From the NCBI GenBank assembly GCA_029210465.1, contig JARGDL010000008.1, positions 1 through 64,000 of the forward strand: a stretch of 64,000 nucleotides of DNA, written 5' to 3'. The notes beneath the pieces were generated by a model. That model saw only the letters and a list, made by a program, of their open reading frames with translations, had not been told where the DNA came from and did no database searches. Shown here piece by piece: positions 25,950 to 35,195 of this stretch. Source of the DNA: Stygiobacter electus (GTDB lineage: Bacteria; Bacteroidota; Ignavibacteria; Ignavibacteriales; Melioribacteraceae). How positions within the stretch are numbered: position 1 is the stretch's first letter; every line of letters starts with the position of its first letter. A program made the position numbers and the translations under genes.

Positions 25950-26312
25950 ATGATAAATTATCTACAAAACATGCCCGTAATAATAAGAACGTCATTCATG
26001 CTTATTTTATCAAACATGTTTATGACATTTGCCTGGTATGGCCATTTGAAAAATCTTAGTGATAAAAAATGGTATATCGCTGCTATTTTGAGTTGGGGTA
26101 TAGCATTGTTTGAATATTTACTACAAGTTCCGGCTAATAGAATCGGTTATACTGAACTAACTCTATCTCAATTGAAAATATTGCAGGAAGTAATAACACT
26201 CTCAGTTTTCATCCCATTTGCAATGGTTTATATGAAACAGCCATTTAAACTTGATTATGTGTGGGCGGCTCTTTGTTTGGTGGGAGCTGTTTATTTTATG
26301 TTCCGATCATAA
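25950..26312 (+). CDS. DMT-superfamily DUF486 membrane protein
   Basis: The 120-residue product has four predicted membrane helices (about 10-30, 38-56, 74-95, 102-118) and the family signature MTFAWYGHLK and FEYLLQVPANRIGY (about 53-66), ending in AALCLVGAVYFMF. DUF486 proteins are half-size drug/metabolite-transporter-like proteins and probably dimerise. No substrate is known. A possible ARG-box-like site upstream and the arginine operon downstream raise the idea of shared control, with weak support. Confidence 0.85.
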   Translation: MINYLQNMPVIIRTSFMLILSNMFMTFAWYGHLKNLSDKKWYIAAILSWGIALFEYLLQVPANRIGYTELTLSQLKILQEVITLSVFIPFAMVYMKQPFKLDYVWAALCLVGAVYFMFRS

Positions 26313-26368
26313 AAATTACACTACGATTTTAAACCCGTGATCACGGAAATTTTTATTTAAAAAATATT

Positions 26369-26402
26369 TGCATAATTATGCATAATAGTGTATAATTATG
26401 CA
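26369..26402 (+). promoter_or_regulatory. Tandem ARG boxes upstream of argC
   Basis: Two palindromes, TGCATAATTATGCA (26369-26382) and TGTATAATTATGCA (26389-26402), are spaced 20 bp start to start, close to two helical turns. They end 23 bp before the argC start codon. Tandem ARG boxes with this spacing are the known binding arrangement of ArgR/AhrC hexamers, and argR lies in the same operon. The likely effect is arginine-dependent repression with autoregulation. Confidence 0.85.
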
Positions 26403-26424
26403 CTAAATTTTTAAAGACTTTGTA

Positions 26425-27459
26425 ATGATAAAAATCGCAATAATTGGTGCATCGGGTTATTCAGGTGCCGAACTTTTAAAGATATTACTTAATCACCCTC
26501 ACGTTGAAATTAAAAATCTTTATGGCTTGTCAACAGTTGGTGTTAAAATATCTGAAGTCCATAAATCGCTAAGAGGAATGATAGATTTAACTATAGAATC
26601 ATTTGATGAAAATAATCTGAATGAAATAGATTTAGTGTTTGTAGCATTACCATCGGGCGAATCAATGAAAGTAATTCCAAAAATTTTTGAAAAAGGAATT
26701 AAGATAATTGACTTGGGTGGTGATTTTAGATTAAATGATTTAAATGAGTTCACAAAATATTATAAACATGAACACTCTGCTTTAGATTTTCTGAAAAATG
26801 CAGTTTATGGTTTAAGTGAATGGAGTGAAAACGAAATTCAATCGGCTCAATTAATTGCTAATCCTGGTTGTTATCCAACATCAGTTCAGCTTGCACTTTT
26901 ACCTTTACTAAAAAATAAAATTGTTAATGAAAATTTTATAAGTATAACGTCATATAGCGGAACAAGCGGCGCTGGTAAATCTGCAACTCAATCAATGATA
27001 TTTTCTGAAGTAAATGAAAGTGTAAGAGCTTATAAAATTTCAAGCCATCAGCATATACCTGAAATCAAACAATATTTAAAACATTTTGCTAATTCTGAAC
27101 CTAACTTTTCATTTGTTCCTCATCTGCTTCCTGTAACAAGAGGGATTTATACTACAATTTCTGCAACAGTAAAAAAAGAAGTCGATGAGAATTTAATTAA
27201 TCAAATCTTTGAAAAAGAATATTCCAAAAAGCCTTTCATTAGATTGCTTAAAAATGAAATTCCCGAATTGAAAGACGTTGTTTACACTAATTTTTGTGAT
27301 ATAAGCTGGAATGTAGATGAAAATAAAAACTTAGTTCTTATTTCAACAATAGATAATTTAATTAAAGGTGCTGCGGGACAAGCAGTTCAAAATATGAATA
27401 TTATGTTCGGCTTGGATCAAACATTAGGCTTACTAAAATGTACAGAGAAGAAATGGTAA
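26425..27459 (+). CDS. argC: N-acetyl-gamma-glutamyl-phosphate reductase
   Basis: The 344-residue product shows the NADP-binding IGASGYSGAELLKILLNHP at the N-terminus, the catalytic cysteine in ANPGCYPTSV (near 150) and the SGTSGAGK and PHLLPVTRGI motifs. It reduces N-acetylglutamyl phosphate to the semialdehyde, the third step of arginine synthesis, in the cytoplasm. Length is normal. It is the first gene of the arginine operon behind the tandem ARG boxes and overlaps argJ by seven bases. Confidence 0.97.
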   Translation: MIKIAIIGASGYSGAELLKILLNHPHVEIKNLYGLSTVGVKISEVHKSLRGMIDLTIESFDENNLNEIDLVFVALPSGESMKVIPKIFEKGIKIIDLGGDFRLNDLNEFTKYYKHEHSALDFLKNAVYGLSEWSENEIQSAQLIANPGCYPTSVQLALLPLLKNKIVNENFISITSYSGTSGAGKSATQSMIFSEVNESVRAYKISSHQHIPEIKQYLKHFANSEPNFSFVPHLLPVTRGIYTTISATVKKEVDENLINQIFEKEYSKKPFIRLLKNEIPELKDVVYTNFCDISWNVDENKNLVLISTIDNLIKGAAGQAVQNMNIMFGLDQTLGLLKCTEKKW

Positions 27460-28658
27460 CAAAAAAATTAACAATTGGAATAACAGCTCCAAAAGGATTT
27501 AAAGCTGTTGGTATTCATTGTGGAATAAAAAAAGCTAAAAAGGATCTCGCTTTAATTTATTCTGAATTGCCTGCTACTGCGGCTGGTGTTTTTACAAAAA
27601 ATAAAGTTGTGGCAGCACCTGTGATTCAATGTAAAGAAAGTTTGCAAACCTCCGAAACGTTTCATGCTATTTTAATCAATAGTGGAAATGCTAATGCCTG
27701 CACAGGAAAAGTTGGACTTGAAAACGCATATTCAATGGCAATTGAAACGGCAAAAAAATTAAATGTAAATCCAAATCAAGTTTTTGTTTCTTCTACCGGT
27801 GTTATTGGTGAACAGTTACAAATGGATAAAGTTATAAATGGCATTGATAAAATTTGTTCATTAATTGATGATGGAGATGATCTTTCTGCGGCTCAGGCAA
27901 TTATGACTACAGATACTTTTCCCAAAATTTTTCATAAAACATTCATCATTAATGGGAAAGAAGTTTCTATCGGTGGAATTGCAAAAGGGAGTGGAATGAT
28001 TCATCCTAATATGGCAACAATGTTAGCATTTGTTACTACTGATGCAAAACTTAAAAAATCATTATTACAAAAAACATTAAAAAAAGTAACAGATTTAACA
28101 TTCAACAAAATTGTTGTTGATGGAGACACAAGCACAAATGATATGGTTTTGCTTTTAGCAAACGGTGCAAGTAAAGTTGAAATTAATGAAAACACAGATG
28201 AATATAATATATTCGAAAAGAATCTTTATGATGTGCTTAAAAAACTTTCTATTGATATTGTTAAAGATGGTGAAGGTGCGACAAAATTAGTCGAGATAAA
28301 TGTAATTGGTGCATTGTCAGATGAAGATGCAGAAAAAGCTGCACGGCAAGTTGCATTATCTCCATTAGTAAAAACTGCAATTCATGGTGAAGATGCAAAC
28401 TGGGGAAGAATAATTGCCGCTGTTGGTTATTCCGGGATTGACTTTAATCCAGACTTATTTGAAATAGAAATAAATGGAATTCCAATTCTTAAAAAATATT
28501 ATGAGGTTACTTTACCTGTTCAACTTGCAAATCAAACTTTGAATTCATCTGAGATTAAAATAAATCTCTACTTGAATATAGGCGAAGGTAAAGCAACTGT
28601 ATGGACTTGTGATCTTTCCGAAGAGTATGTTAAAATTAATGGGAGTTACAGAAGTTGA
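27453..28658 (+). CDS. argJ: Bifunctional ornithine acetyltransferase/N-acetylglutamate synthase
   Basis: The product of about 401 residues carries the ArgJ self-cleavage site in HPNMATMLAF, where the threonine becomes the nucleophile of the beta chain, and GGIAKGSGMI upstream. It recycles acetyl groups from N-acetylornithine to glutamate. Start: ATG 27453 is preferred because GAGAAG precedes it by a few bases; an in-frame ATG at 27438 has no such site. Bifunctional versus monofunctional activity cannot be decided from sequence alone, but no separate argA is present here. Confidence 0.95.
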   Translation: MVTKKLTIGITAPKGFKAVGIHCGIKKAKKDLALIYSELPATAAGVFTKNKVVAAPVIQCKESLQTSETFHAILINSGNANACTGKVGLENAYSMAIETAKKLNVNPNQVFVSSTGVIGEQLQMDKVINGIDKICSLIDDGDDLSAAQAIMTTDTFPKIFHKTFIINGKEVSIGGIAKGSGMIHPNMATMLAFVTTDAKLKKSLLQKTLKKVTDLTFNKIVVDGDTSTNDMVLLLANGASKVEINENTDEYNIFEKNLYDVLKKLSIDIVKDGEGATKLVEINVIGALSDEDAEKAARQVALSPLVKTAIHGEDANWGRIIAAVGYSGIDFNPDLFEIEINGIPILKKYYEVTLPVQLANQTLNSSEIKINLYLNIGEGKATVWTCDLSEEYVKINGSYRS

Positions 28659-29500
28659 CAAATCCAATTTTTAGAAAAGAAGAAGTTTTGGTAGAAGCAC
28701 TTCCATTCATTCAACAATTTGAAGGTAAAACTTTTGTTGTAAAATATGGTGGTGCGATTATGACAGATGAAAATCTTAAATCTATGATTGCACAAGATGT
28801 AACACTTTTAAGAAAAATTGGAATTAATGTTGTCGTAGTTCATGGCGGTGGAAAAGAAATTACTTCGCTTGCCGATAAACTTGAAATTGAATCTAAATTT
28901 GTAGATGGTCAAAGATACACTGATGAAAATATGCGTGATGTTGTTCAAATGGTTTTAGCTGGATTAATTAATAAAGATATAGTAAGACGCATAAATATAC
29001 ATGGCGGAAGAGCCGTTGGAATTAGCGGCATTGATGCGAACTTGATAACGGTAAAAAATGTAAATGAAGAACTTGGATTAGTTGGTGAAGTAACAGATGT
29101 GAATTCAAGCTTCATTAACAACTTAATTCAAAATGGTTATTTGCCTGTAATTGCTCCAATTGGTGTTGATGAAAATGGCACAATACATAATGTAAATGCA
29201 GATTTAGCAGCAGGTCCTATTGCAGCATCAATTAACGCTGAAAAGCTTGTATATATTACCGATACTGATGGTGTGCAAGTTAATAATGAAAGAATATCTC
29301 ACTTAACTGAAAGTGAATCCCAAAAATTAATTAACGAAAATATTATTACTGGTGGAATGATTCCCAAAGTTGAATCAGCTTTGGCTGCTATTGATGCAGG
29401 TGTTCAAAAAGTTCATATTATAAATGGAAAAGTTGAGCATGCTTTGTTGCTCGAAATTTTTACAAAAGAAGGCGTCGGTACGGAAATCGTAAATGAATAA
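28655..29500 (+). CDS. argB: Acetylglutamate kinase
   Basis: The 281-residue amino-acid kinase has FVVKYGGAIM (Lys and Gly-rich ATP site), VVHGGGKEI and the C-terminal GGMIPKVESALAA. It phosphorylates N-acetylglutamate. The N-terminal helix (about residues 6-24, EEVLVEALPFIQQF) before the first strand is the feature seen in hexameric, arginine-inhibited enzymes, so feedback inhibition is likely. The start is TTG overlapping the argJ stop (TTGA). Confidence 0.96.
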   Translation: MTNPIFRKEEVLVEALPFIQQFEGKTFVVKYGGAIMTDENLKSMIAQDVTLLRKIGINVVVVHGGGKEITSLADKLEIESKFVDGQRYTDENMRDVVQMVLAGLINKDIVRRINIHGGRAVGISGIDANLITVKNVNEELGLVGEVTDVNSSFINNLIQNGYLPVIAPIGVDENGTIHNVNADLAAGPIAASINAEKLVYITDTDGVQVNNERISHLTESESQKLINENIITGGMIPKVESALAAIDAGVQKVHIINGKVEHALLLEIFTKEGVGTEIVNE

Positions 29501-29548
29501 TTATTCATGTATTTTTATGATTATAAAAAACCATAATTAGAGGAAACC

Positions 29549-30010
29549 ATGACAAAGAAACTTCAAGATATTTACAAACGCCATTCTTTAATTAAATCTT
29601 TAATCACTACACAAGATGTTTTTAATCAAACTCAGTTGGTAAAACTTTTAAAACAAAATGGAATCAAAGTTACACAAGCAACATTATCAAGAGATTTAAC
29701 AGAACTTGGTGTAGTTCGTGTACCAACGTTAAAAGGAGTTGTATATAAAATTGATTCTAACGGAGTTGATAAAACTTTACAAAATCATATTTCAGAGGAA
29801 GTTGTTTCTATTTTTTCAAATGAAACAACAATAGTTCTAAAAACTTTTCCTGGGCGTGCTCAGGGTGTAGCTCTTTTTCTTGATAAAAAAAATTTAACTG
29901 AAATTTTAGGTACTGTTGCTGGTGATGATACTATTATCATTATACCAAAATCAATAAAAACAATAGATAAAACAATTCAACAATTAAAAAACATTATAGG
30001 ATTTAAATAA
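29549..30010 (+). CDS. argR: Arginine repressor ArgR
   Basis: The 153-residue product has an N-terminal winged helix ([20 protein letters not shown], including the conserved SRDL) and a C-terminal arginine-binding, hexamerising domain with [14 protein letters not shown]. It represses arginine synthesis genes when arginine is abundant, and activates catabolism in some species. AGAGGAAA precedes the ATG. Its place inside the operon, behind tandem ARG boxes, implies autoregulation. The stop overlaps the argG start (TAATG). Confidence 0.95.
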   Translation: MTKKLQDIYKRHSLIKSLITTQDVFNQTQLVKLLKQNGIKVTQATLSRDLTELGVVRVPTLKGVVYKIDSNGVDKTLQNHISEEVVSIFSNETTIVLKTFPGRAQGVALFLDKKNLTEILGTVAGDDTIIIIPKSIKTIDKTIQQLKNIIGFK

Positions 30011-31233
30011 TGGCAAAGAATAAAATAGTTGTAGCTTATTCAGGTGGTCTTGATACCTCTGTTATGGTCAAATGGTTAAAAGATAATTATGATGCTGAGA
30101 TTATCACTTTTACCGGAAATCTCGGTCAAACAAAAGAACTTGTTGGTCTCGAAGAAAAAGCAAAAAAATCAGGAGCTTCTAAATCATACGTTGTTGATTT
30201 AACAAAAGAATTTATTGATGATTTTGTTTTCCCAGCATTGAAAGCTGGTGCAATGTATGAAGAAGCTTATCCAATGGCTTGTTCGATCGGAAGACCATTA
30301 CTTGCAAAAACTCTTGTTGATATTGCAAAGCAGGAAGGTGCAAATATGGTAGCTCATGGCTGCACTGGAAAAGGAAATGATCAGGTACGTTTTGAAGTTG
30401 CTGTTGGCGCTTTGGCTCCTGATATTCAAACTCTTGCACCATTAAGAAGCTGGGAATTTAAAAGCCGCGAAGAAGAAATTGAATTTGCCGCAAAGAATAA
30501 CATTCCTGTTTCTGCAACAAAAGAAAATCCATATTCAATTGATGAAAACATTTGGGGAATTGCGATTGAATGCGGCGTGCTTGAAGATCCAATGGTTGAA
30601 CCGCCCGCAGATGCTTTTCAAATTACAGTTTCACCGGAAGAAGCACCAGACGAACCTGAATATGTAATTATTGAATTTGAAAAAGGAATTCCTGTTGCTC
30701 TCAATGGAAAAGAAATGGATAGTGTTTCTCTCGTGAAAGAATTAAACAAAATCGGTGGAAGAAATGCTATCGGCAGAATTGACATGATTGAAAACAGATT
30801 AGTTGGAATTAAATCACGTGAAGTTTATGAGGCACCTGCTGGAGTTATACTTCACACTGCACATAAAGAATTAGAAAGAATTACTCTTGAAAAATCTGTT
30901 GCACATTATAAAACTCAGGTTGCTCAGGAATATGCAAATTTAATTTACAATGGTTTGTGGTTTTCTCCTTTGAGAGAAGCTCTTCAGGCATTTGTTGATA
31001 AAACTCAGGAGAAAGTTACGGGCATGGTTAAATTAAAATTGTATAAAGGAAATTTAATTGTTTCAGGAAGAACCTCACCATTTTCTTTATATGATCCTGA
31101 ACTTGCAACATACACTGCAGCAGATCAATTTGATCATAAAGCATCAGAAGGTTTTATTAAAATATTTGGGTTACCTTATAAGACTATAAACAGAGTAATG
31201 CAAAAAGCAGAAGCAGAGAATCTTGTTCAATAA
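30010..31233 (+). CDS. argG: Argininosuccinate synthase
   Basis: The 407-residue product begins [17 protein letters not shown], the N-type ATP pyrophosphatase loop. Further family motifs are [14 protein letters not shown] (about 117-130) and [10 protein letters not shown]. It joins citrulline and aspartate using ATP. Length matches bacterial enzymes. It is coupled to argR by a one-base overlap. This part of the operon shows somewhat higher GC and regular codon use, as expected of a highly expressed core gene. Confidence 0.97.
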   Translation: MAKNKIVVAYSGGLDTSVMVKWLKDNYDAEIITFTGNLGQTKELVGLEEKAKKSGASKSYVVDLTKEFIDDFVFPALKAGAMYEEAYPMACSIGRPLLAKTLVDIAKQEGANMVAHGCTGKGNDQVRFEVAVGALAPDIQTLAPLRSWEFKSREEEIEFAAKNNIPVSATKENPYSIDENIWGIAIECGVLEDPMVEPPADAFQITVSPEEAPDEPEYVIIEFEKGIPVALNGKEMDSVSLVKELNKIGGRNAIGRIDMIENRLVGIKSREVYEAPAGVILHTAHKELERITLEKSVAHYKTQVAQEYANLIYNGLWFSPLREALQAFVDKTQEKVTGMVKLKLYKGNLIVSGRTSPFSLYDPELATYTAADQFDHKASEGFIKIFGLPYKTINRVMQKAEAENLVQ

Positions 31234-31248
31234 TACGAGAAAAATCTA

Positions 31249-32673
31249 ATGGCAATTTGGAATAGCAGGTTTCAAAAAAGTTTTGATAAAGGTGCATTGA
31301 AATTTTCTTCTTCAATTGATATTGACGGCAAACTTTACAACGAAGATATTGAGGGAAGTAAAGCACATGTAAAAATGCTGATGAAGCAAAAAATTATTTC
31401 AACGAGTGATGGCAATGCAATTCTTAAAGCACTTGAAGAAATAAGAAAAGAAATTTCAAATGGTAAATTAAATTTTGACTGGCAGAAAGAAGATATTCAT
31501 TCATTGATCGAAGAAAGATTAGTTGAGAAAATTGGTGAAAGAGGAAAACGTCTTCACACTGCAAGAAGCCGAAATGACCAAATTGCCTTGGATGAAAGAT
31601 TGTTCCTTCGTAAAGAAATTAATATTGTTAGCAAGCTGATTACTGATTTTCAAAAAGCATTACTAAAACAAGCTCAGCAAAATAAATCAACTATTATAAG
31701 TGGATACACACATTTACAGCAGGCACAGCCAATTCTTTTTGCTCATCATCTGATTGCTTATATCTCAATGCTTCAAAGAGATAAAGAAAGATTTAATGAT
31801 TTGATGAAGCGAGTGAATCTTTCGCCACTTGGAGCGGCAGCTTTGGCTGGCACATCACTACCAATTGATAGAAATATTGTTGCAAAAAATTTAGGAATGA
31901 ATGGAATTATTCTTAATTCGCTCGATGCTGTAGCTGACCGTGATGTTCTTATTGAATTTATTAATGATTGTTCAATTGTAATGATGCACTTAAGCAGATT
32001 TTCTGAAGAAATGATTTTGTGGAGTTCGCAGGAATTTTCTTTTGCAAAGATTGATGATTCGTTTGCAACGGGAAGCAGTTTAATGCCGCAGAAAAAAAAT
32101 CCTGATATCGCTGAACTAATTCGAGGTAAAGTTGGAAGAGTTTACGGTTCTTTGATTGGAATTCTTACAATTATGAAATCATTACCGCTTGCATATAACC
32201 GTGATATGCAGGAAGATAAAGTTCATCTTTTGGAAGCAACAACAACAACAAAAGATTCTTTGTTGATGGCAACAGAACTTTTGAATAATACTAAATTCAA
32301 TAAAAATCGTTTTGAAAAAGAATTGGATGGTAATTTACTTTTATCAACCGATTTAGTTGATTACTTAGTTCGCAAGCAAGTTCCATTCAGAAAAGCACAT
32401 CAAATGGTTGGGGAGATAGTTGCTCTTTGCATTCAAAGAAATATTAAACTAAATCAATTGCCGATTCAGGAATACAAACAATTTTCAGTAAAGTTCGAAG
32501 AAGATGTTTTTGAACTATTAACAGCAAGAAAAAGTATTGAGAATAAAATTTCACAAGGAAGCACTTCACCACAGGAAGTTGAAAAACAAATTTTATTTTG
32601 GAAAAAAGAGTTAAGTAATTCTCTAAAAGAAAAAAAACAGAACATTCATAACAACAAAAAGAATATTAAATAA
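31249..32673 (+). CDS. argH: Argininosuccinate lyase
   Basis: The 474-residue fumarase/aspartase-superfamily enzyme has HTARSRNDQIALD (about 101-113), SGYTHLQQAQP (about 150) and the signature loop GSSLMPQKKNPD (about 277-288). It splits argininosuccinate into arginine and fumarate. The C-terminal 20 residues are lysine/asparagine-rich and look like a non-conserved extension. It is the last gene of the operon, 15 bp after argG. argF and argD must lie elsewhere. Confidence 0.97.
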   Translation: MAIWNSRFQKSFDKGALKFSSSIDIDGKLYNEDIEGSKAHVKMLMKQKIISTSDGNAILKALEEIRKEISNGKLNFDWQKEDIHSLIEERLVEKIGERGKRLHTARSRNDQIALDERLFLRKEINIVSKLITDFQKALLKQAQQNKSTIISGYTHLQQAQPILFAHHLIAYISMLQRDKERFNDLMKRVNLSPLGAAALAGTSLPIDRNIVAKNLGMNGIILNSLDAVADRDVLIEFINDCSIVMMHLSRFSEEMILWSSQEFSFAKIDDSFATGSSLMPQKKNPDIAELIRGKVGRVYGSLIGILTIMKSLPLAYNRDMQEDKVHLLEATTTTKDSLLMATELLNNTKFNKNRFEKELDGNLLLSTDLVDYLVRKQVPFRKAHQMVGEIVALCIQRNIKLNQLPIQEYKQFSVKFEEDVFELLTARKSIENKISQGSTSPQEVEKQILFWKKELSNSLKEKKQNIHNNKKNIK

Positions 32674-32689
32674 TTTAACTGGCTTCTAC

Positions 32690-32784
32690 CATATTAACTC
32701 CATTAAACTTATTTTAGAGTAAAACTAAATAAAAGTTTAGTTCGTCATATAAAAGCCAAATTAAAATAAAATGGAGTTAATATG
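32690..32784 (+). promoter_or_regulatory. Inverted repeat pairing with RBS and start of M13 peptidase gene
   Basis: Fifteen bases at 32690-32704 (CATATTAACTCCATT) are the exact reverse complement of 32770-32784, which contain the GGAG ribosome site and ATG of the next gene. A weaker pair (TGGCTT at 32680, AAGCCA at 32753) lies near it. In RNA this would form a long-range hairpin hiding the start site. The element could be a translational switch or a coincidental palindrome that is also part of the argH terminator region. Confidence 0.55.
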
Positions 32785-34827
32785 AAGCGTGAAAAAAATC
32801 TTTGGTGGATACCATCATTGATACTTATTATTTTTTCAATTCTACTACTTACCACAAATGTAAATGCACAGTACAAAAATGGATTTGATTTATCTAATTT
32901 GGATAAATCAGCCGATCCAACAAAAAACTTTTACCAATTTGCCGTTGGTGGTTGGGTAAAAAATAATCCTATTCCAGATGATCAAGTTCGCTGGGGTTCG
33001 TTTACAATTTTAGCCGAAGATAACAATAAAATACTTCGTGAAATAATTGAAGCTGCAGCTGCTAAACAAAATTGGGAGAAAGGTTCAGCAAAACAAAAGA
33101 TTGGAGATTTCTATGCGGTTGCGATGGATTCAGTTAAAATTGAAAAACTTGGTTACAAGCCAATCATTCCAGATTTAAAGAAAATTGATGCACTTAACAA
33201 AAAGGATTTAGTTAAATTTTTAGCAGAAGAATACTTAAATGGAAATGGATATATTTTCAACTTTGCTGTTACAATTGATGCGAAGAAAAGTGATTCATAC
33301 ATTCCTCATTTAAGTCAAGGTGGATTGGGTTTACCTGATGTTGAATATTATACCAAAGATGATAATCGTTCTAAAGAAATTCGTGAAAAATATTTAACTC
33401 ACATTGCTAATATGTTCAAGTTAATAGATGTCAATCCAGAACTTGCAAATCAATACGCACAAAAAGTTTTAGATATTGAAACAAAGCTTGCTAAAATTTC
33501 AAACACACGTTTAGAAAACAGAGATCCAATTAAAACTTACAACAAAATGACAGTTGATAATCTTGTAAAATTATCACCAGATTTTAATTGGAAAGAATTT
33601 TTTGATGGACTTGGATTAACAAATTTAAATCTTGTAAATGTTGCACAACCTAAATTCTACAAAGGATTAGGAGAAGTTTTAAACAACGTTCCTTTTGATG
33701 ATTGGAAAATTTATTTCAAATGGAATGTTTTAAGAAGCTCTGCAAATGCTTTAAGTTCACCATTCGTAAATGAAAGATTTGATTTTACACAAAGATACCT
33801 TAATGGTGCAAAAGCAATGCCGCCAAGATGGAAACGTGTTGTTCAATCTATTAACATGACGATGGGTGAATTGCTTGGTCAACTTTATGTTGAAAAATAT
33901 TTTCCGCCAGAAGCAAAAGAAAGAGCAAGAAAAATCGTTGATAATTTACTTGTTTCGATGAAAGAAAGAATTGAAGGACTTGAATGGATGAGCGATGAAA
34001 CAAAGAAACAAGCTTTAACAAAGTTAAGTACTTTCGGTGTTAAAATTGGTTATCCAGATAAATGGCGTGATTACAGCGAGTTAGAAATTGCTCGTGATTC
34101 TTATGCAAAAAATTTAGAAAGGGTTTCAAAATGGTCTCGCAAACAAATGCTTGCACGTTTAGGTAAGCCAGTCGATAAACAAGAATGGTTTATGAGTCCA
34201 CAAACAGTTAATGCTTCCTACAATCCAACAAAAAATGAAATAACATTTCCTGCTGGAATTTTACAACCACCATTTTATAATCAAAATGCTGACGATGCAG
34301 TTAACTATGGCGCAATGGGTGCTGTAATTGGCCACGAAATTACACATGGTTTTGATGATCAGGGAAGAAAGTTTGATGAAAAAGGAAATATACGTGAATG
34401 GTGGACAAAAGAAGATGGACAAAAATTTCAAGAACGTGCTCAAAAATTAGTTAATGAATACAATAACTTTGTAGTTGTTGATACTTTTAAGGTTAATGGT
34501 GCTTTAACTTTAGGTGAAAACATTGCTGATCTTGGTGGACTCACAGTTTCATTAAACGCATTTAAGAAAACTGAACAATACAAAAAAGGTGAAATGATTG
34601 ATGGATTTACTCCACTTCAAAGATTCTTTTTAGGCTGGGCTCAAGTTTGGGCAACTAATGCTCGTGATGAATATTTAAAGATGCAAGTTAAAACAGATGT
34701 TCATTCACCTTCTGTTCAAAGAGTAAATGGACCTTTAATGAATATCCCAGAATTTTGGGAAGCATTTAATGTTAAACCAGGTGATCCAATGCGTAATCCT
34801 GATGACAAAATTGTTAAGATTTGGTAA
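32782..34827 (+). CDS. M13 family (neprilysin/PepO-like) metallopeptidase
   Basis: The 681-residue product has an N-terminal hydrophobic signal or anchor (about 8-32) and the M13 N-terminal helical domain (LDKSADPTKNFYQFAVGGW). The catalytic part has zinc motif GHEITHGFDDQG, third ligand ENIADLGG and substrate-binding NAFKKT. The C-terminus is the usual KIW. The W of the family C-terminal motif CRVW/KIW is present. It cleaves oligopeptides in the periplasm or on the cell surface. Strong GGAG precedes the ATG but is complementary to an upstream element. Confidence 0.95.
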   Translation: MKREKNLWWIPSLILIIFSILLLTTNVNAQYKNGFDLSNLDKSADPTKNFYQFAVGGWVKNNPIPDDQVRWGSFTILAEDNNKILREIIEAAAAKQNWEKGSAKQKIGDFYAVAMDSVKIEKLGYKPIIPDLKKIDALNKKDLVKFLAEEYLNGNGYIFNFAVTIDAKKSDSYIPHLSQGGLGLPDVEYYTKDDNRSKEIREKYLTHIANMFKLIDVNPELANQYAQKVLDIETKLAKISNTRLENRDPIKTYNKMTVDNLVKLSPDFNWKEFFDGLGLTNLNLVNVAQPKFYKGLGEVLNNVPFDDWKIYFKWNVLRSSANALSSPFVNERFDFTQRYLNGAKAMPPRWKRVVQSINMTMGELLGQLYVEKYFPPEAKERARKIVDNLLVSMKERIEGLEWMSDETKKQALTKLSTFGVKIGYPDKWRDYSELEIARDSYAKNLERVSKWSRKQMLARLGKPVDKQEWFMSPQTVNASYNPTKNEITFPAGILQPPFYNQNADDAVNYGAMGAVIGHEITHGFDDQGRKFDEKGNIREWWTKEDGQKFQERAQKLVNEYNNFVVVDTFKVNGALTLGENIADLGGLTVSLNAFKKTEQYKKGEMIDGFTPLQRFFLGWAQVWATNARDEYLKMQVKTDVHSPSVQRVNGPLMNIPEFWEAFNVKPGDPMRNPDDKIVKIW

Positions 34828-34839
34828 GTAGAAATATTT

Positions 34840-35159
34840 GAGTAAGATCAAGAGTAAGAGTAAGATCAAGAATAAGAACAAGAGTAAGAATAAGATCATG
34901 AGTAAGAGTATGATCAAGAGTAAGAATAAGATCATGAGTAAGAGTATTATTACAATATTTCTTAATCATAATCATATTCTTGATCTTACTCTTAATCAAA
35001 GTCTTGTTCTTAATCATACTCTTGATCTTACTCTTAATCAAAGTCTTGTTCTTAATCATACTCTTGATCTTACTCTTAATCAAAGTCTTGTTCTTAATCA
35101 TATTCTTGATCTTACTCTTAATCAAAGTCTTGCTCTTAATCCTAATCCTAATCTTCTTC
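34840..35159. repeat. Hexamer-based repeat patch with four 42-bp units in inverted arms
   Basis: The left arm (34840-34946) is a run of degenerate hexamers (GAGTAA, GATCAA, GAATAA, GAACAA). After a short AT spacer, the right arm (34961-35159) carries the complementary strand version, including four 42-bp units beginning CTTGATCTTACT at 34979, 35021, 35063 and 35105. The arms are largely complementary. The low-complexity ORFs this makes on both strands (K-x-K-x or L-x-L-x patterns) are not convincing genes. It fills the gap between the M13 gene and the ABC transporter. Confidence 0.9.
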
Positions 35160-35195
35160 ACGGCTATATAATTAAAAAATAAAAAGAGGGAAAAA

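Noticed and set aside
34961..35159. CRISPR array from regularly spaced 42-bp repeats
   Set aside because: The units are directly tandem with no unique spacers, and no cas gene is nearby.
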